Positions 57,501-64,000 of a DNA stretch of 64,000 nt are shown piece by piece. The position numbers and the translations under genes are program-made. The notes below the pieces were generated by a model. That model saw nothing but the letters and a program-made list of their open reading frames with translations. It was not told the DNA's origin and ran no database searches. Positions within the stretch are counted from its first letter, which is position 1; each line of letters begins with the position of its first letter. Origin of the DNA: Bacteroidota bacterium. GTDB taxonomy: Bacteria; Bacteroidota; Bacteroidia; Bacteroidales; ML635J-15. The DNA is taken from assembly GCA_029558535.1 (NCBI GenBank), contig JAKQEK010000378.1:1-64000 (forward strand), written 5' to 3'.

Positions 57501-58962
57501 ATCTGATTATTCGGTTTGTCCGGGTGAAAATGTAATATTGTCTTATGTCGGAGGTAGCGGAGACGAATATAAGTGGTACACAGGAAGTTGCGGAGAGTTG
57601 CTTGTTGGATCAGGTAACGATTTGCTCGTAAATCCTTATGAGACAACAACATATTACGGACGGTGGGAAAATGAGTGTGGAAATTCTGATTGCTTAAGCC
57701 TAACTATTACTGTAAATCCATTGCCAACTGAAGCAATTGCAGTTACCGTTTCTGAAAATACTGTCTGTTATAATGAAGAAGTCATTTTAAGTTTTGAAGG
57801 AGGCTCTGGTGACGTTTTTAACTGGTACACTGTCGATTGCGGAAATACCTTTGTCGGAGCAGGAAACGACCTTAGTATCACTCCAACAGAGAGCACGGTC
57901 TATTATGGCAGATGGGAAAATTCTTGTGGAAATTCAGCCTGCAAGAACATTAGTATTACTGTAAATCCTTTACCTGTTGCACCCGAATCTGTCGAAGCAG
58001 ATATAACAGAGTTTTGTGAAGGACAGTCAGCTTTGTTGACATTTACTGGTGGTAGTGGTTCTTCTTTTAAATGGTACACCGGGGATTGTGGCGATGTTTT
58101 TGCTGGCGAAGGCAATGAAATGACTGTAAGTCCTTCAGAGAATATAACTTATTATGGTCGCTGGGAAAATTCTTGTGGGTATTCTGACTGTGAGTCGGTA
58201 ACTTTAACCGTTTCTCCTTTGCCTGATGAGGCTGAGTCGGTTTCTGCGTCAATTACGAACATTTGTAATGATGAAAGTACTGTACTTTCTTATACAGGGG
58301 GAAGTGGTGATGAGTTTGTATGGTATATTGAAGATTGTGGCGAAACTAATATAGGAACAGGCAACAATCTGTCTGTAACTCCTGATCAAACCACTACCTA
58401 TTACGGTCGCTGGGAAAACACCTGCGGAAATGCAGAATGTAAATCAATAACAACTTATTATGGAAATAACCCAATAGCAGATTTCTCTGCTTTGGCAACT
58501 ACCCTCGAATTACCCTCTGCCATAGCATATTTCACAAATAATTCATCAAATGCTGAAACATATTTATGGGATTTTGGTGATGAAAATACTTCGGAAGATA
58601 TCGAGCCATGGCATCAATATCTTGAAGTGGGTATTTATACTGTCAGTTTAACTTCTGAAAATTCAGTTTGCGGAAATCACACTGATGTGAAAGAAGATTA
58701 TATAATTGTTATAGATCCTACAACTGTCAATTCGACAGCAGAAGAAACAATACGTATTTATCCAAACCCATGCGAAGATAAATTTGAAATTATAATGTCT
58801 GCAACAAATTATACTGTTGAAATATTTAATGTTTTAGGACAATCTGTTTACAAAACTGAAAACGAAAAGGCAATAGACATTAGTAACCTTTCAGCCGGAA
58901 CTTATTTATTAAAAATACATTTCGCAGATAACTGTTTTATAAAGAAACTAATTGTAAATTAA
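54532..58962 (+). CDS. Multidomain GH18 / CUB / Ig-like surface enzyme with T9SS tail
   Basis: Secreted protein of 1476 residues. The signal peptide ends at GAIAQEF. A glycoside hydrolase 18 domain lies at about 60-385, with the catalytic motif HGVNIDFEGV (DxDxE type, acid Glu near 170). Then a CUB domain (about 392-500), a LamG-like beta-sandwich (about 560-735), an Fn3-like part (about 790-898), a PKD-like domain (about 900-980), four ~83-residue Ig-like repeats with the motif TYYGRWEN.CGN (about 980-1306), another PKD domain (WDFGDENTSED) and a T9SS type A sorting domain (IRIYPNPCEDKF to IKKLIVN). It probably cleaves chitin-like or GlcNAc glycans at the cell surface. A TATTTTTG -7-like box lies at 54465-54472. 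Confidence 0.88.
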   Translation: MKKALISLTIFLFSLGAIAQEFQYSIHQQELDYYNSLGITAEEYREINQPVNMNQSKSAKTCNLNKVVFGWHPYWCEGLEVNYDWSLLSDMSFFSYEVNASTGNAITTHGWATSPAVTTALANGVRVNLCVTLFSNHSTFFGNPTAMQTLITNLINLVQSRGAHGVNIDFEGVSASLESQFTAFLIDLCNQMHTAIPGSQVSVCTYAVDWGNVFNEAAVDPYIDYYTIMGYAYYYAGSGTAGPTAPLYTFASFDYNLAKTVNYYLSEGASKEKLVLGLPYYGHEWNTTSNTIPSSTTSSVSSRTYKVVKGNSSGNYSTRQWDANSLTPYYVYYSSNWRQCFCDDEESLAYRYDLVNMMGIAGIGIWALAYDDGFTELWDLLREKFTDCSTVPCSNTFYDLGGPNKNYYNKSDYTFTIAPTGATQVTLEFPVFDIEAGSGAECNYDYLEIFDGPNTGSSSLGKFCNTTGNPGFIASTGNALTLHFHSDGATVNAGFEGIWNCVEDNILPTTSVTADEWQSDDFTAVFTDEDNEAVDLRFYQVLDNDGIEWRANGDFGFFNDNFGTSIHSDWTNLSGTWSINNGHLRQSNEALSNNNIYTEVTQGIDNIYLYHWQMKLSGSGTNRRAGLYIFCSDPELDQRGDAYMIYFRADQNKCQLYRSTDDDIVIHTDDNVTVNEDTWYDYKVTYNPATGELKAYQNNILVSYWTDPSPLTEGVAVSLRTGGCIADYDDIKIYKTRSETEIVSVGTDMEVRYENINSSLPACRIKTIVTDISGNISEVGGTDVNIDFTAPFAITTVNDGPGGDIDITYVGNQLQANWTGADEPNSYIVSYEYCIGLNAGDSDMVDWTDNSTSISVTHTGLELVSGTTYYFTVRATNIVNLTSSVSSSDGILYVDPTDLTVADFTTSSTTVCYGETIDFINLSQNATGYQWDISGPQNENSTEESPSLILEAGTYSVTLTAYGEIEDDDITKIIDIIVNPLPVNATTVYPSDYSVCPGENVILSYVGGSGDEYKWYTGSCGELLVGSGNDLLVNPYETTTYYGRWENECGNSDCLSLTITVNPLPTEAIAVTVSENTVCYNEEVILSFEGGSGDVFNWYTVDCGNTFVGAGNDLSITPTESTVYYGRWENSCGNSACKNISITVNPLPVAPESVEADITEFCEGQSALLTFTGGSGSSFKWYTGDCGDVFAGEGNEMTVSPSENITYYGRWENSCGYSDCESVTLTVSPLPDEAESVSASITNICNDESTVLSYTGGSGDEFVWYIEDCGETNIGTGNNLSVTPDQTTTYYGRWENTCGNAECKSITTYYGNNPIADFSALATTLELPSAIAYFTNNSSNAETYLWDFGDENTSEDIEPWHQYLEVGIYTVSLTSENSVCGNHTDVKEDYIIVIDPTTVNSTAEETIRIYPNPCEDKFEIIMSATNYTVEIFNVLGQSVYKTENEKAIDISNLSAGTYLLKIHFADNCFIKKLIVN
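57475..58450 (+). repeat. Four tandem Ig-like repeats (about 83 residues each)
   Basis: Each unit of about 249 nt starts at a LP.. step (near 57475, 57718, 57967 and 58216) and holds a GGSGD.F.WYT..CG core and TYYGRWEN.CGN end. All four have paired Cys that could form disulfides. Confidence 0.8.
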
Positions 58963-59035
58963 AACTGATATATAGAATTCAGGAAATATTTATAATTTCA
59001 ATCTTATTTAAATAATTTAATTATTCATATAAAAA

Positions 59036-59066
59036 TTTGAATATATAAATATATTTATTATATTTG
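59036..59066 (+). promoter_or_regulatory. Promoter of the terminal surface-protein gene
   Basis: TTTG at 59036-59039 and TATATTTG at 59059-59066 are 19 nt apart, a very good -33/-7 pair. The ATG is 147 nt further on, which leaves a long 5' leader. Confidence 0.55.
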
Positions 59067-59213
59067 TATATGTTATTTTTTCAATCATGATTTTCCCAAT
59101 AAGGGAGAAGTTATTTTTTATTGTTAGATGGGGCAAATCCGGATTAAACTTAATATGAGCTGAAGGGTTGAATTAGAGCTTTTATAGTTATTTAAAGGTA
59201 AAATTGAATAAAT

Positions 59214-62200
59214 ATGCATTTGGAAAGCAGATATAAGCGTAGTTACTCTGCATATTTATTTGTACATAGCTTAGATAAATTTTACAACTTTAAAAAAGTC
59301 ATACTCTTATTAATTACAAGCTTACTGTTCTGCGGATTCAACACTTTTGCCACAGTTGTTTTTACAGAAGATTTTGAATCGGTCGACCAGTTTACCCTCG
59401 TTCAGGGTGGCCAAACCAACTACTGGGTCAATGGAACAGCTACCAAATACGCAGGGACAAATTCACTATATATTACCAATAACGGTTCGGCAAACCAGTA
59501 CACAAATTCATCTTCTTCAGTTTCTCATGCTTATGCTGATATAAATTTCCCATCCGGAGAAACTTTTATTACACTTACTTTCTGGTGGAAAAATGTTGGA
59601 GAAAGCGGATATGATTTCTTAAAAGCTTTTCTTGTTCCTACATCTACCACCCCCGTTGCTGGAACACAGTTAGCAAGTGGACAAATTGGAATTGCTTATG
59701 TTTCTTCGGGTTCTTATACGATGGCTTTTATTACTCTTGACCCTTCTGTCGCGGGGACAACTCAAAGGTTGGTATTTTCGTGGAGAAATGACGGTAGTGG
59801 CGGCAGTAATCCTCCGGCTTCAATAGATAATATTGAAATTAATTCTTCATCTCCACCTTCAAGTTATAGCGAAACGTTTGAAGGTGATAATACTTTTACT
59901 TTAATAAACGGAACTCCAGCGAATAAATGGTGGCTAGGTACTGCAACCTATTACAACGGTTCAAAATCTTTATATATTTCCAATAACTCAAGTGCCAATG
60001 CATACACTCATGCCACATCTGTTGTTCATGCATATAGAGACATCACTTTCCCGGCAGATGAAACAGATATTAGTCTAAGTTTTTGGTACAAATTAAATGG
60101 AGAAAATAATTATGACGATTTAAAGGTTTTCTTAATTGCTACGACAACTACTCCTGTCGCCGGGACAGCCCTTGGTAGCGGACAGATTGGTAGCACTTAC
60201 GTATTACAACCAGACTGGACACAAGAACAGATTGTTATTGATCCGTCAAATGCCGGAACAACAAAAAGACTTGTTTTCTCATGGAGAAATGATGGAAGTG
60301 GTGGCACCCAACCACCTGCTGCCATTGATGATATAGAAATTTTAACTTTTGCTCCTGCTCCCCCCTCCGATTATAGGACCAAACAATCCGGTAGCTGGAA
60401 TATGGCTAGTACCTGGGAACGCTTTGATGGGGATGATTGGGTTGATGCAACAGCCTCCCCAACTTATGAAGATTTGAGTATCACAATTCGAAACGGACAT
60501 ACAGTTACGGTAAACACAAATATTTCAGTAGATGAAATAACAATAGATTCGGGAGGCACAGTAGAAACAACAGGGACATCCGTACTTACGCTTAAAGACG
60601 GCACAGGAACAGATATGACAGTAAATGGCACCTATTGTCGTTCAAGCACAGGAAATCATATTACATTTGATGGTTCAGCAACAATGTATGTCGGTGATGG
60701 GGGCACATATAAACATAATGTTAATAATACCGGTATTCCGGCAACCTCCCAAATATCATGGAACAGTAATTCTACTTTAGAAATTACAGGAATTACAAGT
60801 ACAACTGCAATGACAAATATTGCAGGTCATTCTTTTGGTAATTTTAAATGGAATTGTACAAATCAAACTTCTACTTGTGCATTGAATACCTCAATTACTG
60901 TAAATGGTGATTTATCTATTCTGACAACAGGCTCCGGGATTTTAACTCTTTCAAGTTCAGGAGGTCCACACATAATAACTCTAAATGGAGATTATATTCA
61001 ATCGGGTGGTGTGTTTAATTTGTATTCAGGAGGAACATCTCCTGCCGTTCTTGATATTACTGATGGAGATTTTAACCAAAATGCAGGAACCCTAAACTCT
61101 TCTGGTAGTTATTCTGAATTACGATTTACTAAGGCTTCTGGTATCCAAAATTATACTCAGGCAGGTAGCCTGGGAACCTATGTGAGAATTGTAAAGAATG
61201 CAGCAGGAACCCTACTGCTAAATAGTGATGCGACATGGCCTACTCAGGTTACCGTTAGCAGTGGAGTATTAGATTTCGGTTCAAGTTCTGCGAATACATT
61301 AACTTTAACAGCGACCTCATTGGCTTTGAATTTTAATGGTAGTACAATTGATATGAGCGGGGGAAACTTAGCTCATAAAATTTTGTATAGTAATTCGGCA
61401 GGAGCATCAACTTTTACTCCCCCAACAAATTTTACTCATGGCACAGGAGATATTTTCGAAGTAAGTGCCGGGTCCGGGACACTAACATTAGGAAGTGATA
61501 TTACTTTTAATCACTTAAATATTTCGGGAGGAACTTTATATTCAGGAGCAGTTTTAAGGAATATAACTATAAATGGTAACTTGTCGGGAGCAGGTACTCT
61601 CAGAATGAATGGAACCGGACTTGCTCATACTTTGACTCTTAACGGAGAAAATAACAGTATCGGCACTTTTACCACTACTTCAACTTCAGAAAGTGTGGTA
61701 ACTTATGCAAGAAGTGGAAATCAATCAGTTTTTGCAAGTCCTAATTATGTTCATATTGCTTTTTCAAATGGCGGAAATAAAACTCTCAATGGAAGTGTAA
61801 CAATTGGTAAGAATCTCACCCTAAATAGTGGTTTGATTATATTAGGGGAATATGATTTAATAATGAACAGCAATACCTCGGTAATTAATGGAAATAGTCC
61901 TTCATCAACCAATATGATTGTTCCTTGTGGTACAGGATTGTTTTATAAATCTTTTGCAACAGGAAATACGGCTGCATTTACATATCCAGTTGGAGATAAT
62001 TCAGGTACTGCAGAGTATTCTCCTGTAATTATTGACTTTTCCGCAAATGCAGTTAGTGGAAGACTAGGTGTTGGGGTTGTTGATGAAACACACCCATTTG
62101 AAACTGCTTCTTCCAATATCAGCCGATATTGGATGTTTAATATTTCAGGATTAACAACTTATACTTATGTTTCTGTATTTAACTATACAGATGATGATGT

Positions 62201-64000
62201 GAATGGCACTGAAGCCGATTTAAAATTATGCCGTTATGATAATGGAAATTCAGTATGGGTAGAAGATGCCGGAAGCACAGTAAATACAACTAACAACACT
62301 ATTACCTCATCTTCTCTAACCAATACAACAGGACCATTAACAAACAATGAATATACAGGACGAAACCCTGTGTTATTGTATTACCGGACAACAACGAGCG
62401 GAAACTGGAATAACCCCTCTATATGGGAAACCTCTTCCGATCCTAATTTCGTAAATCCCGCACCATCAACTGCCGTTGTTGCTCCCAATTATATTAATTG
62501 TGAAGGAATTATTATAAAAAGTGGACATACGGTTAGCTTAACAACTGCAACGAGTGCCGATCAACTTACTATTGAAGCCGGAGGTATTCTTGATTTAGTT
62601 ACTTACAATCTAAATCTTTATCACAACACTTCTCCGGATATTACAATAAATGGCACATTAAAAACCACTACAGGACAGTTATATGCACAAGTTGCTTCAG
62701 TTAATATCAGAATTAACGGCTCGTTTATAACCGCTGATGCTGATGGTTTTTCTTCTACAACAGCTACAAGTATTCGTTCTACTAACACCCCTGTAATTGA
62801 ACTGGGAGATAATGCAATTGTTGAATATAATGGAACAAATCAAAATGTAACCAATAGTACGGCTTATGGCGGATATAAAAATCTTGTTTTAAGTAATAGC
62901 GGCACAAAAACTATGACTGCTAATATTACAGTAAACGAAAGTTTAGATATTGGCGACGAAATTGCATTATCAATAGGTGCGTTCACATTAAGCATGTATG
63001 GAGAATTTTCCGGAAATGGGACAATATCCGGTGGGGCGGATTCAAATATTTCAATTTTGGGAAGTGGAGATATTGGAACAGTATTTTTTACAGAAGGTAG
63101 CCGAACAATTAAAAATCTAACTATTAACAGGACGGGCGAATCTTTAACATTGGGCACAGAATTGTCTGTCTCCGGAATTCTCACCTTAACAGCAGGCTAT
63201 ATTATTTCCAATGAGAATAGCATGCTAACAGTAACAAACTCCTCCACAACTTCTGTTACGGGATATTCTGCAAACTCATTTATCAAAGGTCCTATATCGA
63301 GAACATTGCCCGCAAGTTTGGTGGCAGGAAGCACTTATTTTTTCCCGGTCGGAAAAACTGAATACAAACCTTTTGAAATGGTTGACCCCACAGTATCATC
63401 TGCCGGAACTATAATTGTGACCGCTGAGGTTTTCGAATCTGACCCTGGAGGTACAGAAGGTGAGGGAATTGACTACATGGCAACAAATCGTTTTTGGAAA
63501 GCTTATTATACAGGTTCGGGAGAGCTTACCGGAACTTATGTTAGATTAACAGAATCTGGTCTTGCAACATCGAATTGTATTGCAAAATCTTCTGAACAAG
63601 AGGGCGTTTATGAAGATATCGGGAGTAACAATGTGGGTGCAACCATTACATCTGATAATATTACGTCTTTTAGTTTTTTTCGTATTGCTTTTAGACTTAA
63701 CATGATTTATTCTTCATCAACAACAACACAAGAAAATACTTCATGTGTAGCAAATCCTTCAAATAATCAAGAAATAATTGGGATTAAAATAATAACAACA
63801 GGCGGACCGGCAAATCCAATAAATGTGTCATCCTTTACTTTTAACACAAACGGCAGCACAAATGCTTCGGTTGATATTTCAAATGCAAAATTGTGGTACA
63901 CCGGAACAACAGATTATTTTTCAGCAACAACACAAATTGGCTCAACTTATTCTTCTCCCAGTGGTTCGTTCGTTATTAATGGTTTTACTCAAAATCTGGC
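59214..64000 (+). CDS. Very large secreted surface protein, partial (3' end outside window)
   Basis: The frame opens at the ATG at 59214 and stays open to the window end (about 1595 codons). A long, basic start (about 29 residues) precedes a hydrophobic signal (VILLLITSLLFCGFNTFA). Two tandem ~160-residue beta-sandwich modules follow (TEDFES.. and SETFEGDN..; both with FSWRNDGSGG and PPA.IDDIEI). A long parallel-beta-helix-like region comes next, with many short G/T/S/N strands (for example TVNGDLSIL, TINGNLSGAG, TLNGENNSIG). The last part reads as a BNR-associated N-terminal domain (EIIGIKIITTGGPANPINVSSFTFNT). A T9SS tail is likely beyond the edge, by analogy. Function unknown; probably an adhesin or glycan-binding surface protein. 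Confidence 0.85.
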   Translation, partial: MHLESRYKRSYSAYLFVHSLDKFYNFKKVILLLITSLLFCGFNTFATVVFTEDFESVDQFTLVQGGQTNYWVNGTATKYAGTNSLYITNNGSANQYTNSSSSVSHAYADINFPSGETFITLTFWWKNVGESGYDFLKAFLVPTSTTPVAGTQLASGQIGIAYVSSGSYTMAFITLDPSVAGTTQRLVFSWRNDGSGGSNPPASIDNIEINSSSPPSSYSETFEGDNTFTLINGTPANKWWLGTATYYNGSKSLYISNNSSANAYTHATSVVHAYRDITFPADETDISLSFWYKLNGENNYDDLKVFLIATTTTPVAGTALGSGQIGSTYVLQPDWTQEQIVIDPSNAGTTKRLVFSWRNDGSGGTQPPAAIDDIEILTFAPAPPSDYRTKQSGSWNMASTWERFDGDDWVDATASPTYEDLSITIRNGHTVTVNTNISVDEITIDSGGTVETTGTSVLTLKDGTGTDMTVNGTYCRSSTGNHITFDGSATMYVGDGGTYKHNVNNTGIPATSQISWNSNSTLEITGITSTTAMTNIAGHSFGNFKWNCTNQTSTCALNTSITVNGDLSILTTGSGILTLSSSGGPHIITLNGDYIQSGGVFNLYSGGTSPAVLDITDGDFNQNAGTLNSSGSYSELRFTKASGIQNYTQAGSLGTYVRIVKNAAGTLLLNSDATWPTQVTVSSGVLDFGSSSANTLTLTATSLALNFNGSTIDMSGGNLAHKILYSNSAGASTFTPPTNFTHGTGDIFEVSAGSGTLTLGSDITFNHLNISGGTLYSGAVLRNITINGNLSGAGTLRMNGTGLAHTLTLNGENNSIGTFTTTSTSESVVTYARSGNQSVFASPNYVHIAFSNGGNKTLNGSVTIGKNLTLNSGLIILGEYDLIMNSNTSVINGNSPSSTNMIVPCGTGLFYKSFATGNTAAFTYPVGDNSGTAEYSPVIIDFSANAVSGRLGVGVVDETHPFETASSNISRYWMFNISGLTTYTYVSVFNYTDDDVNGTEADLKLCRYDNGNSVWVEDAGSTVNTTNNTITSSSLTNTTGPLTNNEYTGRNPVLLYYRTTTSGNWNNPSIWETSSDPNFVNPAPSTAVVAPNYINCEGIIIKSGHTVSLTTATSADQLTIEAGGILDLVTYNLNLYHNTSPDITINGTLKTTTGQLYAQVASVNIRINGSFITADADGFSSTTATSIRSTNTPVIELGDNAIVEYNGTNQNVTNSTAYGGYKNLVLSNSGTKTMTANITVNESLDIGDEIALSIGAFTLSMYGEFSGNGTISGGADSNISILGSGDIGTVFFTEGSRTIKNLTINRTGESLTLGTELSVSGILTLTAGYIISNENSMLTVTNSSTTSVTGYSANSFIKGPISRTLPASLVAGSTYFFPVGKTEYKPFEMVDPTVSSAGTIIVTAEVFESDPGGTEGEGIDYMATNRFWKAYYTGSGELTGTYVRLTESGLATSNCIAKSSEQEGVYEDIGSNNVGATITSDNITSFSFFRIAFRLNMIYSSSTTTQENTSCVANPSNNQEIIGIKIITTGGPANPINVSSFTFNTNGSTNASVDISNAKLWYTGTTDYFSATTQIGSTYSSPSGSFVINGFTQNL

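Noticed and set aside
62864-63184. 106-residue minus-strand open frame near the window end
   Set aside because: Lies inside the long plus-strand surface-protein frame, which has consistent beta-rich text throughout.

Overview
The window looks like chromosome of a low-GC Bacteroidota bacterium, most likely a member of Bacteroidales or a neighbouring marine or sediment order. Three things point there. Many secreted proteins end in a type IX secretion (T9SS) C-terminal sorting domain. TonB receptor and carboxypeptidase-regulatory-like domains are present. Repeated TAnnTTTG promoter -7 boxes, typical of Bacteroidota, lie just upstream of genes (for example 5379, 35528, 42366, 59059). The species cannot be named from sequence alone.

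Layout. 1-5108 (minus strand): a potassium module in the order trkH, KdpD-like kinase, KdpE regulator, voltage-gated K+ channel; the channel is broken by one in-frame TAG. 5404-11100 (plus): a GmhA-type isomerase, the murein-recycling ligase Mpl, a LEA-type lipoprotein, a SPOR-like protein, an orphan N-terminal transketolase subunit and a surface protein with a CarboxypepD_reg-like domain. 11109-13891 (minus): an Fe-S L-serine dehydratase with an unexplained N-terminal extension, and the Mn2+ exporter MntP. 14005-21818 (plus): a TPR/LytS-type kinase and LytTR regulator followed by a giant SprB-repeat adhesin. 21926-24417: a second T9SS beta-propeller protein on minus and two small unknown genes on plus. 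24534-28041 (minus): initiator tRNA and mfd. 28349-38856: S37-type peptidase, aspS, a TMTC-like multi-membrane TPR protein with a GT2 glycosyltransferase and a nitronate-monooxygenase-like enzyme, a cold-shock protein, a DEAD-box helicase, and (minus) pyrH-frr. 38963-45200 (plus): an unknown protein, a 31-residue-repeat T9SS protein bracketed by two identical 29-bp imperfect palindromes, and an M16 peptidase. 45247-46459 (minus): a lipoprotein and an MBL hydrolase. 46546-51052 (plus): coiled-coil membrane protein, DUF4271, hemD, rnpA, S41 protease. 51104-54335 (minus): a probable copper-related set (HYC_CC_PP-like protein, TonB receptor, HMA protein). 54532-64000 (plus): a multidomain GH18/CUB T9SS enzyme, then a very large surface protein that runs off the end of the window.

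Taken together, the window mixes housekeeping genes with a large investment in T9SS-exported, repeat-built surface proteins (five clear or probable cases, one next to its own LytTR two-component system). The most unusual items are the K+ operon with its interrupted channel, the 93-nt-repeat gene between paired palindromes, the three-unit higher-order repeat in the SprB adhesin, and the GH18-CUB fusion. No CRISPR array, prophage, transposase or rRNA gene was seen.
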